Positions 37,854-46,797 of a stretch of 64,000 nt of DNA are shown one piece after another. Positions within the stretch are counted from its first letter, which is position 1. The number at the start of each line of letters is the position of its first letter. Both the position numbers and the translations under genes were made by a program. The DNA comes from Actinobacteria bacterium OV320 (GTDB taxonomy: Bacteria > Actinomycetota > Actinomycetes > Streptomycetales > Streptomycetaceae). The DNA lies in the NCBI GenBank assembly GCA_001298545.1, contig LJCX01000001.1, positions 372,001 to 436,000 on the forward strand, written 5' to 3'. Under the pieces are notes generated by a model. It saw only the letters and a list, made by a program, of their open reading frames with translations, did no database searches and had not been told where the DNA came from.

Positions 37854-38245
37854 CGGGCCGCCCGCGTGCTGGTGCCGTAGGTGTGCGGGTCGACGGGCTG
37901 CTCGGCCTTGGGCAGGTGGGCGACGACGAGCCGGTAGGAGTCGGTGATGAGTTCCCTGACGAGCTTCTTGTCGATGCCTTCCCCGCCTTCCACCGTGATC
38001 CAGTGTTTCTTGTTCATGTGGTAACCGGGGGTGATGCGGCTGTTCTGCTGTTGCAGGGCGTGCGCCTCGCCGGGGTCGGCCTTGAGGATCACCACGGGAC
38101 GCCCTGGGACCTCGGTCAGCAGCATGAACACCTTGCCGCGTACCTTGAAGACCTCCCAGTCGGGGCCGAAGGGATGCGTCGGCCGGGCTTGGGGAAGTTC
38201 CTCCGCGCAGTCGGCGGCGAACGTGTGCAGGGTCGATCCGTTCAT
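37850..38245 (-). CDS. MmcQ/YjbR family DNA-binding-like protein (copy 1)
   Basis: This 131-residue paralogue of the next gene reads DWEVFKVRGKVFMLLTEVPG, VVILKADPGEAHALQQQNSR, ITPGYHMNKKHWITVEGGEG and ELITDSYRLVVAHLP, aligned block by block with copy 2. ATG 38245 follows AGGAAGGA. It is divergent from an AraC-type regulator (start about 125 bp away), which may control this pair. Confidence 0.88.
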   Translation of the reverse strand: MNGSTLHTFAADCAEELPQARPTHPFGPDWEVFKVRGKVFMLLTEVPGRPVVILKADPGEAHALQQQNSRITPGYHMNKKHWITVEGGEGIDKKLVRELITDSYRLVVAHLPKAEQPVDPHTYGTSTRAAR

Positions 38246-38369
38246 GGGGGTTCCTTCCTCGGGTGTGGTGAGGGGTCTGCGGCATCGCAGGGCGCGCCGT
38301 GCGGTCACGGCGGCCTGTCCCATCGTTCCCCCGAAGCTCACGAAACGGGCGGTAGGCTGCGGACACGTG

Positions 38370-39308
38370 ATGGTCGACAAGCGACACCCCAAGCAGGGCG
38401 GACAGGCCGGACAGGCCGGACCGGCCGAGGTTCCGCTGTTCGGTTTCCAGCCGCCGGTCGGCACTCCGTACGGCCTTGAGGTGAAGACCGTCGAGGACTT
38501 CTTCGCTCAGCACGCTGACTGGCCGTGGAGCCCGCCCCGGTTGGGCCGTGCCACCTTCCACTACCTCATCGCGGTCACTGAGGGTGAGTTGCGGCACGAC
38601 GTTGACCATGTCACGCAGACCGTCTCCCCAGGCCAGTGGTTGTGGGTGCGTCCCGGGCACGCGCAGTGCTGGCATCCGCCCGGGGACGCCCGTGGCCCCT
38701 TCCTCCTGTTCGAGCCGGGCGTGCTGACCTCTGAGGTCGCCCGCTTGTTGGCCCCGCTCACCGCGCACGAGGCCCCCGCCGTGCTGACCCCGCACCCCGA
38801 TGACGGCAGCTGGCTCCGGCAGACGGCGCTCCAGTTGCTGGACGAACACCGTGCGCTGGGTCGGCGCCGGCTCGAGGTGCACCACTTGCTGCGGCGCAGC
38901 CTGCTCGAATCGCTGCTGCTGCGCCTTGCCAATTCCCCGGACATCACCCCCGCAGACACGACGGCCGGTGCGGGCCGTGGTGAGACGTACGGGCGGTTCG
39001 TGGACGCCCTGGAGCTGCACTTCCGTGAGCTGCACCGGGTCGCGGACTACGCCGGGTTGCTCGGCTGTTCGGTCCGCACCCTCAGCCGCGCGGCCCGGGA
39101 CGCCACCGGCAAGGGGGCGCGTGAACTCATCGACGAGCGGCGGCTGCTCGAAGCTCGGCGCCTGCTGGGCGGTGCCGGGTGGGATGCCCGGGCTGTGGCC
39201 GCCCATCTCGGTTTCACCGATCCCGCCAACTTCGGCCGCTTCGTCCGTGGACACACTGGTCTCGCTCCGGCCGCGTTCGCGGCCCGCGAGGCCGAGTCCG
39301 GCCTGTGA
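38370..39308 (+). CDS. AraC-family transcriptional regulator
   Basis: This 312-residue regulator has an N-terminal cupin sensor domain (FHYLIAVTEGELRHDVDHVT, GQWLWVRPGHAQCWHPPGDA) and a C-terminal AraC HTH pair. The first HTH is about VADYAGLLGCSVRTLSRAAR and the second AARLLGGAGWDARAVAAHLG-like region with FTDPANFGRFVRGHTGLAPA. I used ATG 38370; GTG 38367 immediately before is equally possible. It probably regulates the divergent YjbR pair or itself. The ligand is unknown. Confidence 0.9.
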   Translation: MVDKRHPKQGGQAGQAGPAEVPLFGFQPPVGTPYGLEVKTVEDFFAQHADWPWSPPRLGRATFHYLIAVTEGELRHDVDHVTQTVSPGQWLWVRPGHAQCWHPPGDARGPFLLFEPGVLTSEVARLLAPLTAHEAPAVLTPHPDDGSWLRQTALQLLDEHRALGRRRLEVHHLLRRSLLESLLLRLANSPDITPADTTAGAGRGETYGRFVDALELHFRELHRVADYAGLLGCSVRTLSRAARDATGKGARELIDERRLLEARRLLGGAGWDARAVAAHLGFTDPANFGRFVRGHTGLAPAAFAAREAESGL

Positions 39309-39402
39309 GGCGCAAGCCCGCGTTCCCCCAGCCGTCCCTGTCCTCGGCCGACCCGAGTCATTCAAGATCAGAGACCTTCTGGGCCGGACAGGCTAATGGA
39401 TG

Positions 39403-39801
39403 TCAGGCAGCGGCGGCAGGCGCGGCCGACGCCAACCGGCCGCGCTCGGAGTCCGGGAACCGCCGCAGCAGTTCGCGCAGTTCCGGTGCCGCCGTGTTCG
39501 CGCCGGGACGGGGCCGCAGGAAGGCGGTGATCGCCTCGGGGGAGTCGTCGATGACCGTGGGCCGGCCGGTCGGGGCGAGCGCGCAGGCTATCGCGGCGAG
39601 CATCCGGTTCGGCGCCACGGCCGCCGAACTGCGCAGGCCGAAGAAGGCGAGCACACGCAGCTGGACCAACTCGCTCACGCTGCGGGCGTCACGCTTCCAG
39701 CACGACAGTGCGCCGGTCAGGTCGAGGACGGTCATGTCGGGTTCGATCATCTGCACGCGCGACCACAGTCCGTGATCGGGTGCGGTGGACGCCGGCCGCA
39801 C
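39403..39801 (-). pseudogene. Fragment of a Y-family DNA polymerase (DinB/ImuB-like)
   Basis: This open frame reads VQMIEPDMTVLDLTGALSCW, LVQLRVLAFFGLRSSAAVAP, NRMLAAIACALAPTGRPTVI and DDSPEAITAFLRPRPG. It resembles the palm/finger segment of actinomycete DNA polymerase Y-family proteins, where the matching region is a DLxGALRYxGRDA stretch, then GxAxNxxLAxxAA and the FLxPLP loop. The N-terminal catalytic residues and everything after the FLRPRP loop are missing; the tail becomes Ala-rich and stops. So it is a remnant of about a quarter of the gene. It is recognised by eye only. Confidence 0.5.
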
Positions 39802-39973
39802 AGCCCTGTGCGAGCGCGGACGGCGCCGCCGGACCGGCCGCCGTGGTCGGGTCCCGCCTCCAGGAGCAGCCTCGGGTGTCCGGACACGGCCGGCCGAGCG
39901 GCGCTCACGCAGCCGATGGTCCCTCCGCAGACCACGACAGTGTGCGCATGTCCGGGCGGTTGTCCCGCCGAAG

Positions 39974-40771
39974 TCACGAAGGCTTTTCGGGATCGTCGGC
40001 GTCGTCGGGGATCGGCTCGCTGAAGGCGTTGACCAGACCGAGGTAGGCGCTCGCCAGGACGCTCCAGCCCTTGTCGTCCGTGCGCTTGGGGATGTCGGGG
40101 TGGGTACGTGAGCGCAGCAGATAGCCGACCGAGAGTGCCTCGATGGCCCAGATGAGGTCCTCCATGGTGCGGTCGGACTTCAGACGGCGCCGTGCGTAAC
40201 GCAGCAGGATGGTGAGCAGATGGTCCGTGGCGCTGACATAGCGTTCGTTCGCCGCGGCCTGTGCGTCGCGCACCATGTCGATCGGAGCCAGGGCACCCAG
40301 GCCGAGCGCGAGGAACAGTTCCGGCGACGCGCTCGTCCATCGGAAGTCGGCCTCGCTGATCTGCCGGAAGATCTCTTCGGGCGGCTCTCCGTCGGCGACG
40401 AGCTCGAATGCGAGGGCCTGGATCTGCCCTGCCCCGGGGGTGGCGATCTCGTCCATCACATGGCTCATCAGTTCCCGCTGGAAGGCGGCCTGATCCTGCC
40501 AGATCTGGTAGAAGGCGCCGGTCGTCAGCTTCTTCTCGTCGGGATTACGGCGGTTCACCTCGATGAGGACATCGGAGATGCGGATGTCCGCCAGCGGGTT
40601 GTGCAGTTTCGCCGCCTCGGGGCGGGTTCGCTCGATGGCGAGGTTCGTCGCCGCTGCCAGCAGCAGGGCTCGGGTCTCCTCGCGGGGACGGTGTCGGCGC
40701 AGTGGACGTCTGGAGTCGGTCGACTGCGTGCGCGTCGACTTGGTTCCGCCGTCCTTCGGGGTATCCACCAT
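39974..40771 (-). CDS. TetR-family transcriptional regulator (extended HTH)
   Basis: This 265-residue regulator has a TetR-type N-terminus: RPREETRALLLAAATNLAIE, then DIRISDVLIEVNRRNPDEKK and LTTGAFYQIWQDQAAFQREL. The loop before the recognition helix is longer than usual. A large helical ligand domain follows. ATG 40771 lies just downstream of an AT-rich near-palindrome. It is 162 bp downstream of the decarboxylase gene, same strand, at the end of the AtuA-amidohydrolase-ALDH operon, so it may sense an intermediate of that pathway. Confidence 0.85.
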   Translation of the reverse strand: MVDTPKDGGTKSTRTQSTDSRRPLRRHRPREETRALLLAAATNLAIERTRPEAAKLHNPLADIRISDVLIEVNRRNPDEKKLTTGAFYQIWQDQAAFQRELMSHVMDEIATPGAGQIQALAFELVADGEPPEEIFRQISEADFRWTSASPELFLALGLGALAPIDMVRDAQAAANERYVSATDHLLTILLRYARRRLKSDRTMEDLIWAIEALSVGYLLRSRTHPDIPKRTDDKGWSVLASAYLGLVNAFSEPIPDDADDPEKPS

Positions 40772-40797
40772 GCAGTCAGACTACTCCGTATCGTGAG

Positions 40798-40816
40798 ATG
40801 GTAAATATTTTATCAT
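40798..40816. promoter_or_regulatory. AT-rich near-palindrome before the TetR gene
   Basis: ATGGTAAATATTTTATCAT (40798-40816) is nearly self-complementary and stands out in G+C-rich DNA, 27 bp upstream of the TetR start. It probably combines a -10 region with an autoregulatory operator. Confidence 0.6.
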
Positions 40817-40933
40817 TGAGACCGAGCCTCTCCCTGACTGGTGAAGCCCGCCGGTGAGGCTCGGTTTCCCGAGCCCCGAACCGGCTTCGGTCCTTGTCCG
40901 TCGCGCGGACCGAGGGGCGCACCTCATCGGTGT

Positions 40934-42214
40934 CTATCCCGCCCGCGAGGACGTGTCGCGTGCAAAGAAGTCAGCGAGCGTCTCGCGGCGGACCACCTCC
41001 CGGGTCTTCCCGTCGGCGCAGAAGACGACCGGCGCCTTGAGTGCCCCGTTGTAGTTGTTGGCCATCGTGTAGCAGTACGCCCCCGTCACGGGAATCGCTA
41101 TCACGTCACCGACCTGCGGCGACTGAAGCGCGACGCCGGTGCTGAGCCGGTCGCCGGACTCGCAGTGGCGCCCCACGAGGTCGACCAGTTCACCGCCCCC
41201 GACCCGGTCGACCACGGTGGCCTCGAACCGCTGGCCGTAGAGCGCCACCTCGAGGTTGTCCCCCATGCCGCCGTCGACCGCGACGATGACCCGGTCACCT
41301 CGTTTGACGCTGACCACGCGGTACAGGCTCACCCCGGAGCGCGCCACCACACTGCGACCGGGTTCGATCAACAGCCGGGACTCGGCCGGCAGATACTGCC
41401 GAGCGGCGTCGGTGAGGGCGCCGATCCACTCCTCGGGCTCGGGCGGGTGATCGTCGTAGGTGTAGCGTGCGCCCAGGCCGCCGCCGAAGTCGTAGGTCTC
41501 GAACTCTCCGAAGCCGGCCAGTGCCCGGACCGCGGCGACGAACGGTTCCACATCGAGGATCTGGCTGCCGATGTGCGTGTGCAGGCCGCTCAGATGAAGT
41601 TTCGAACTGGCGCGAATGCGCTTGATCGCTTTCGGGACCTGGTCCAGCGGCAGTCCGAACTTGGACCCCTTCTGCCCGGTGGCCACCGCGTCGTAGGTGT
41701 CCGCTCGCACCTCGGGCAGCACCCGTACGAGGACGTCCTGACGGCCGGTCACCGTGCTTTCCAGGCGGTCGATGTCATCGAAGTTGTCGATGACGACCAG
41801 GCCGACGCCGGCGCCCACCGCCATCTCGATCTCGGCCGTGGTCTTAGCGTTGCCGTGCAGCACCAGGTTCCGGCCGTCGACACCCGCGCGAAGAGCTCCG
41901 GCCAGTTCCCCCAGGCCGGCCACGTCGACGCCGAGCCCTGTCTCCGCCATCAGCCGGTAGGCCGCCACGCAGGGAAAGGACTTCGAGGCGAAGACGACCT
42001 GCGAGTTGGGCCAGCCGGCGTGCAGTGCTTGCTGGTAACGCCGTATCCGTGCCCGCAGGCCCGCTTCGTCGACGACGTAGACGGGCGTCGCGTACACGTC
42101 GGCCACCTCGGCCAGGGCAACACCGCCGACGGTCAGTCCGCGGCCCGGTTCGACGGTCGTACCTTCGGGGAACAGTTCGACGATCTCAGGTCCCATATCC
42201 CTCTCGGCTCTCAT
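40934..42214 (-). CDS. Diaminopimelate decarboxylase-like PLP enzyme
   Basis: This ~426-residue fold-III PLP decarboxylase (DapDC/ornithine decarboxylase type) has the PLP Lys in SQVVFASKSFPCVAAYRL, the Gly loop in FETYDFGGGLGARYTYDD, EPGR in RLLIEPGRSVVARSG, the catalytic Cys in VGRHCESGDRL, and TGAYCYTMANNYNG near the end. ATG 42214 overlaps the ALDH stop by ATGA; alternatives are ATG 42220 and ATG 42196, which has GAGAGGG before it. The operon is catabolic rather than lysine-biosynthetic, so the substrate may be another amino acid or a pathway intermediate. Confidence 0.88.
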   Translation of the reverse strand: MRAERDMGPEIVELFPEGTTVEPGRGLTVGGVALAEVADVYATPVYVVDEAGLRARIRRYQQALHAGWPNSQVVFASKSFPCVAAYRLMAETGLGVDVAGLGELAGALRAGVDGRNLVLHGNAKTTAEIEMAVGAGVGLVVIDNFDDIDRLESTVTGRQDVLVRVLPEVRADTYDAVATGQKGSKFGLPLDQVPKAIKRIRASSKLHLSGLHTHIGSQILDVEPFVAAVRALAGFGEFETYDFGGGLGARYTYDDHPPEPEEWIGALTDAARQYLPAESRLLIEPGRSVVARSGVSLYRVVSVKRGDRVIVAVDGGMGDNLEVALYGQRFEATVVDRVGGGELVDLVGRHCESGDRLSTGVALQSPQVGDVIAIPVTGAYCYTMANNYNGALKAPVVFCADGKTREVVRRETLADFFARDTSSRAG

Positions 42215-43635
42215 GTCCATGCGAACATCACATGCTTGATCCGGGTGTAGGCCTCCAGGCCGTAGAGGGAGAGGTCCTTGCCCTCACCGGTCTGCTTGAA
42301 GCCTCCGTGCGGCATCTCGGCGGCTGTCGTGACGTGGGTGTTGACCCAGGTGATCCCGAAGTCGAGTGCGCTGGTGACGCGGGCGGCGCGGCCGACATCG
42401 CGGGTCCACACACTGGACGCCAGCCCGTGGCGGACGTCGTTCGCCAGGTCTATCGCGCTCTGTTCGTCGTCGAAGGTCTGCACCGTCAGGACGGGTCCGA
42501 AGATCTCCTCCTGGACGATCTCGTCGTCCTGCGCGACTCCCGTGATGACGGTCGGTTCGAAGAAGAAGCCGGGACCGCCCTCCGCCTTTCCGCCGGTGGC
42601 GATACGGGCGGTGTCGCGCCGGCGCTCGACGAGTCCCGCCACCCGCTCCAACTGCGCCTGGCTGATCAGCGGGCTCCGGCCGTCGCGGGTGTTGCCCGGG
42701 TCGACCTGAGCGAGCGTGCGGGCGTGTGCGACCAGTTCCCGCACCAGCTCGTCATGGACGGAGGTGTGGGCCAGTATCCGCGAGGGCGCGGTGCAGTCCT
42801 GGCCGGCGTTGTAGAACGCGCACTCGGCGATCACCTTCGCGCAGTGCGCCACGTCGGCGTCCTCGAACACCAGCACCGGTCCGTTGCCGCCCAGTTCGAG
42901 GTGTGTTCTGCGTACATCGTCCGCGGCGGCGCGTACCACCTCGGTGCCTGCACGGGTGGAGCCTGTGATGGCCACCATGTCCGCGCGCGGGTGCGAGGCG
43001 ACCAGTCGGCCCGTCTCCCGGTCTCCGCAGACGAGGTTCACGCAGCCCGGCGGCAGATGACGTCCGCAGATTTCGGCGAGCAGCAGCGCGCTGGACGGAG
43101 TGGCCGCGTCCGGCTTGAACACCACCGTGTTGCCGGCGGCCACGGCCGGGGCCAGTTTCCACACGGCCGTCATCAGCGGGTAGTTCCACGGGGCGATCGA
43201 CGCGATCACGCCTACCGGCTCGCGGCGGATCATGGAGGTGTGGCCCCGTACGTACTCCGCCGCCGCTCGGCCCTCCAGCATGCGGGCCGCGCCCGCGAAG
43301 AACCGGAGCTGGTCGATGATCGGCAGCAGTTCCTCGGAGCGGAAGAACTCCGTCGGCTTGCCGGTCTCCCTGCATTCGGCGGCGACGAATTCGTCCGCCC
43401 GCTCCTCCATCTCCTGCGCGATGGCCAGCAGCGCTGCCTGACGTTCTCCGGGCGTGCTCTGCCGCCATGTCCGGAATGCCGAGACGGCCGCGTCGAAGGC
43501 GGCGTTCACCTCATCGTTTCGGGAAGCGGCGGTGAAGCCGTGGACTTCCCCGGTTCGGGGATCGACCAGGGGCAACTGGCCGGGACCGGCGCCGGGGGCG
43601 CCGTCGATGCGCTTGCCGACGACATGGTTGGTCAT
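42211..43635 (-). CDS. Aldehyde dehydrogenase (aminobutyraldehyde DH-like)
   Basis: This 474-residue NAD(P)-dependent aldehyde dehydrogenase has the cofactor motif MVAITGSTRAGTEVVRAAAD, the catalytic Glu in RTHLELGGNGPVLVFEDADV, the nucleophile Cys in AFYNAGQDCTAPSRILAH, and the EEIFGPVLTVQTF motif. ATG 43635 follows AGGAG. Best likeness is to PatD/PuuC-type aminoaldehyde dehydrogenases. Coupled by a 4-bp overlap to the decarboxylase, it could oxidise the aldehyde made from an amine product; the deamination step is not encoded nearby. Confidence 0.93.
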   Translation of the reverse strand: MTNHVVGKRIDGAPGAGPGQLPLVDPRTGEVHGFTAASRNDEVNAAFDAAVSAFRTWRQSTPGERQAALLAIAQEMEERADEFVAAECRETGKPTEFFRSEELLPIIDQLRFFAGAARMLEGRAAAEYVRGHTSMIRREPVGVIASIAPWNYPLMTAVWKLAPAVAAGNTVVFKPDAATPSSALLLAEICGRHLPPGCVNLVCGDRETGRLVASHPRADMVAITGSTRAGTEVVRAAADDVRRTHLELGGNGPVLVFEDADVAHCAKVIAECAFYNAGQDCTAPSRILAHTSVHDELVRELVAHARTLAQVDPGNTRDGRSPLISQAQLERVAGLVERRRDTARIATGGKAEGGPGFFFEPTVITGVAQDDEIVQEEIFGPVLTVQTFDDEQSAIDLANDVRHGLASSVWTRDVGRAARVTSALDFGITWVNTHVTTAAEMPHGGFKQTGEGKDLSLYGLEAYTRIKHVMFAWT

Positions 43636-43738
43636 GCGGGGACTCCTGTGGTGTGCCCAGGCGGCCGGTGCCCCACTGCTGGTGGGATCCGGACCCGAAG
43701 GGTTACGTAGGTGAGAGAGGCTGTGGGTGACGTGCGCG

Positions 43739-44998
43739 TCATACAGGGGTGAGGATCTCGGCGGGCCTGGATTCCACCAGGACACCGTCCATGTACACGG
43801 CCTCGATCCGGTCCGCGAGGGAGCTGAAGTCATGGGCGTGACCGGACACGACGACCAGGTCCGCCTGCTTGCCCGGCTCGATGCTGCCGTAGCTGTCCGC
43901 CACGCCCAGCAGCCGGGCAGCGTCCAGGGTGGATGCGCGAAGTGCCTTGGCGGGGCTCAGGCCATGGACTCTCATCAGGTCCAGTTCTTCGAGGTTGCGG
44001 CCCGGAGCGAGCCCGACCGCGTCGGTGCCCATGGCGATGGTGACACCCGCCTCGCAGGCCCGTCGGAAGGAGGTCAGGTGCGCTTCGGCGACCTCGTGGG
44101 CCTTGGCGAGCGTCGCGTCCGTCAGGCGCGCGCCGTTGGCCGCCGCTTCGAGCACGCTCTTGGGGGCCAACAGGGTGGGCACCAGGAAGGCCTCGTGCTC
44201 GAGCATCAGCTCGATCGCTTCGTCGTCCAGGAAGATGCCGTGCTCGATCGAACGTACGCCTGCACGCAGCGCGTTCTTGATGCCGACCGAGCCCTGGGCA
44301 TGGGCCATCACCGGGAGGTCCGCCGCGCGGGCCTCGGCGACGGCGACGGCCAGTTCATCCTGACTGAAGTGGGCATGGTGCGGTTTGTCGCGCGGCGACA
44401 TGACGCCGCCGGAGGCGGCGATCTTGATGACGTCGGCTCCGGCCCGGATGATCTCGCGGACCGCTTTGCGCATCTCCTCCACGCCGTCGACGACTCCGCG
44501 GGGCCGTCCTGGGTGCGCGATCCTGTTCTCGACGCAGTTTCCGGAGGCCAGCCAGCCGTCCGAATGCCCCCCTGTCTGGCTGAGCATCGAGATGGCGATC
44601 TGTAGGCGGGGCCCCTCGATGAGCCCGTTTTCCAAGGCGAGTTTCACGCCCAGGTCCGCTCCCGCCGCGTCCCGGGCGTGGGTGATGCCGATGCTCCGCA
44701 GGATGCGCAGATGGCGAGCGGCCTGGAAGAACGGGTAGGAGAACGGCGTCTGCAATCGGTCCACGGCGTCGATGCTGCCGATCGTGACGTGGACGTGGCA
44801 GTCGATGAGCCCCGGCAGGATCGACTTGCCTTCGAGGTCCACCTCTACATCGCCGTCGAGTCCGGTCCCTACGTCCACGATTCTGGAACCTTCGACGACC
44901 AGGTCGCCGATGCGGGGCTCCGCCCCTGTGCCGTCGGCGATGAGGCCGTTGCGGAACAGGGTTCTCCTGAGGATTGCGGGATGCTCGATCGAACCCAT
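43739..44998 (-). CDS. Amidohydrolase (Xaa-Pro dipeptidase/prolidase-like)
   Basis: This 419-residue metal-dependent amidohydrolase shows the metal motif LPGLIDCHVHVTIG at about residue 58, the carboxylated-Lys region GADVIKIAASGGVMS (~180), His in DLPVMAHAQG and VRSIEHGIFLDDE, and Asp in VTIAMGTDAVGLAPG. The cyclic-imide/prolidase-like subgroup is typical. I chose ATG 44998 because GGAGG precedes it; ATG 45019 overlaps the previous stop (ATGA) and would add seven residues. It hydrolyses an amide, imide or peptide bond, presumably on the substrate that the neighbouring importer brings in. Confidence 0.9.
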   Translation of the reverse strand: MGSIEHPAILRRTLFRNGLIADGTGAEPRIGDLVVEGSRIVDVGTGLDGDVEVDLEGKSILPGLIDCHVHVTIGSIDAVDRLQTPFSYPFFQAARHLRILRSIGITHARDAAGADLGVKLALENGLIEGPRLQIAISMLSQTGGHSDGWLASGNCVENRIAHPGRPRGVVDGVEEMRKAVREIIRAGADVIKIAASGGVMSPRDKPHHAHFSQDELAVAVAEARAADLPVMAHAQGSVGIKNALRAGVRSIEHGIFLDDEAIELMLEHEAFLVPTLLAPKSVLEAAANGARLTDATLAKAHEVAEAHLTSFRRACEAGVTIAMGTDAVGLAPGRNLEELDLMRVHGLSPAKALRASTLDAARLLGVADSYGSIEPGKQADLVVVSGHAHDFSSLADRIEAVYMDGVLVESRPAEILTPV

Positions 44999-45015
44999 CG
45001 TGCTGCCTCCGTTGC

Positions 45016-45354
45016 TCATTCGAACTCCCTGAACCCCGACGGCTCCCGGACATCGCCGAGTTCCATGCCGAGGAGCAGCGAGCTGAGACACTTGCCATGT
45101 ATGTCGAGGTTGAGACTGCGAGTCACGCCACCGTCCAGAGCACCGTCGAGGACGAACTTCAGCGCGTGCAGTTGCGGCAGTTCATAGCGGCGGACGTCGC
45201 CTACGACAAAGCCGGCGAAATGCTGCTGGACGCGCTCGGCGGTGACCAGCTCCAACATCAGCGGATAGTTCATCGCGTTATAAGCGATCACCGAGATATC
45301 TGATATATCGCCTTTATCGCCGGAGCGAGCGTGTGCCATTTCCTGCAGGAGCAT
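45016..45354 (-). CDS. AtuA C-terminal-domain protein (ferredoxin-like fold)
   Basis: This 112-residue protein reads LLQEMAHARSGDKGDISDIS, VIAYNAMNYPLMLELVTAER and LPQLHALKFVLDGALDGGVT, as in the C-terminal domain of AtuA-family (DUF1446-associated) proteins, with the conserved ARSGDKGD motif. ATG 45354 follows GGAGGT and lies 2 bp after the upstream stop. In fused AtuA proteins this domain is on the same chain; here it is a separate subunit. The biochemical role is unknown. Confidence 0.85.
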   Translation of the reverse strand: MLLQEMAHARSGDKGDISDISVIAYNAMNYPLMLELVTAERVQQHFAGFVVGDVRRYELPQLHALKFVLDGALDGGVTRSLNLDIHGKCLSSLLLGMELGDVREPSGFREFE

Positions 45355-45356
45355 CT

Positions 45357-46730
45357 CTAGACCTCCGAAATCGTGACCGTCGCCGTTACTTCGGATCTCG
45401 GCAGAAGCACCGAGGCGATCGCTATCCGCTCGGTGACGGAACAGGCCACACCGCCGCCGCCGGCCGGGCCGTTGAGCCACATGGCGCTGACCTCATGCGC
45501 GATGCCCCGGGCCTGGTCGATGGATTCGGTCCGGCCGACGACGCGGACACGGACCTCGTTCATCGCCCCCGATTCACCCGTGCTCAAGCCGCGGGTGACC
45601 GAGTCGACGCCGATGAGTTCGTAGCGCGTCGAGTCGGATGCGATGCCGCGCTTCTCCAGTCGCTCACGCAGCACCTCCCGTGCCAACTCGGCCCGGGCCA
45701 GGGCGTTGGGGCCCGCGTAGGAGATCTGCCCCTCCCCGGTGAAGCCGTCCCGATAGCCGACCGAGACCTTCAGGTTGTCCGGGCGCCGCTGCCCCCGCGC
45801 CCCACGGACCAGCACGGTGTCCTGACCGATTTCGGCGAACCGAACGGTGCTGAAATCCGCTACCACGTCGGCTGATGTGTAAGCCGACGGATCGTGGACC
45901 TCGTAGAGCAGCTGCTCGGTGCACGTATCGCCCGTCACCATGCCGCCCGAACCCTCCACCTTGCTGATCGTGAAGGTTCCGTCCCGCTGCACCTCGGCCA
46001 TGGGGAATCCCAGATCGGCGAGGCCGGGCACGTCCTTGTAGCCCGGGTCCGCGAAGTAGCCGCCCGTGACCTGAGCCCCGCATTCCAGCAGGTGCCCCAC
46101 ACAGGCGCCCTTGGCCATCAGATTCCAGTCGCCGGTGTCCCAGCCGAATTCATGGACTAGGGGTGCAATATAGAGCGAAGGGTCCGCAATCCGGCCCGTG
46201 ATCACGACGTCGGCACCCTGCCCCAGCGCATCGGTGATCCCCTCGCAACCCAGGTAGGCATGGGCCGACACGATGCTGTCACCGAGGGATCCGACAGATC
46301 CCCCGCCTTCCAGCAGCGGCAGATCCGGCCGATCGAGCACGCGATCGAGGACGTCGTCGCCCGTCACCACGGCGACCCTGAGGCCGTGCAGCTGCCTGGC
46401 GCGCGCGACCTCGGTGACGACCGCGCCGGCCGCGCGCGGATTCGCCGCTCCCATATTGGTGATGATCCGGATGCCCCGTTGTGCGCACCCCGGCAGGACG
46501 GCCGTCATGCGATCGGCCAGCCATGGGTTGTAGCCACGCTGGGGATCGCGTCGCCGGTCCAGTTCCGCCAGCGCGACCGAGCGTTCGGCCAGGCATTCGA
46601 AGACGAGGTACTGGATGTCTCCGGATTCAACGAGCTCGACGGCCGGTTCTATCCGGTCGTCGGCGAAGCCGGCGCCGGAGCCGATCCGGAGTGCGGCCTG
46701 CCCGTTGCCAGGAGCGTGGATGGTGGCCAT
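45357..46730 (-). CDS. AtuA/DUF1446 family protein (acyclic terpene utilisation-like)
   Basis: This ~457-residue DUF1446 protein reads RIGSGAGFADDRIEPAVELV, VFECLAERSVALAELDRRRD, RIITNMGAANPRAAGAVVTE, GADVVITGRIADPSLYIAPL and GQISYAGPNALARAELAREV. Family members occur in geraniol/citronellol catabolism (AtuA), where the role is unproven, and often beside carboxylases, which are absent here. I chose ATG 46730; ATG 46745 is also in frame. It is the first gene of the minus-strand operon and is divergent from the S9 peptidase across a palindromic operator. Confidence 0.85.
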   Translation of the reverse strand: MATIHAPGNGQAALRIGSGAGFADDRIEPAVELVESGDIQYLVFECLAERSVALAELDRRRDPQRGYNPWLADRMTAVLPGCAQRGIRIITNMGAANPRAAGAVVTEVARARQLHGLRVAVVTGDDVLDRVLDRPDLPLLEGGGSVGSLGDSIVSAHAYLGCEGITDALGQGADVVITGRIADPSLYIAPLVHEFGWDTGDWNLMAKGACVGHLLECGAQVTGGYFADPGYKDVPGLADLGFPMAEVQRDGTFTISKVEGSGGMVTGDTCTEQLLYEVHDPSAYTSADVVADFSTVRFAEIGQDTVLVRGARGQRRPDNLKVSVGYRDGFTGEGQISYAGPNALARAELAREVLRERLEKRGIASDSTRYELIGVDSVTRGLSTGESGAMNEVRVRVVGRTESIDQARGIAHEVSAMWLNGPAGGGGVACSVTERIAIASVLLPRSEVTATVTISEV

Positions 46731-46759
46731 GTCCAAAGTGTACATGGAACTTCTGGAAC

Positions 46760-46776
46760 TCGTAATATAGTTACGA
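46760..46776. promoter_or_regulatory. Palindromic operator in the AtuA / S9 peptidase divergent promoter
   Basis: TCGTAA-TATAG-TTACGA (46760-46776) is a perfect inverted repeat overlapping AT-rich -10-like sequence (TAATAT, TATAGT) on both strands. A related site with the same TTACGAAAC stretch lies before the ABC transporter at 49039-49055. A single regulator for both sides is inferred. Confidence 0.7.
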
Positions 46777-46797
46777 AACCCGAGTGGAGGAGTGCCC

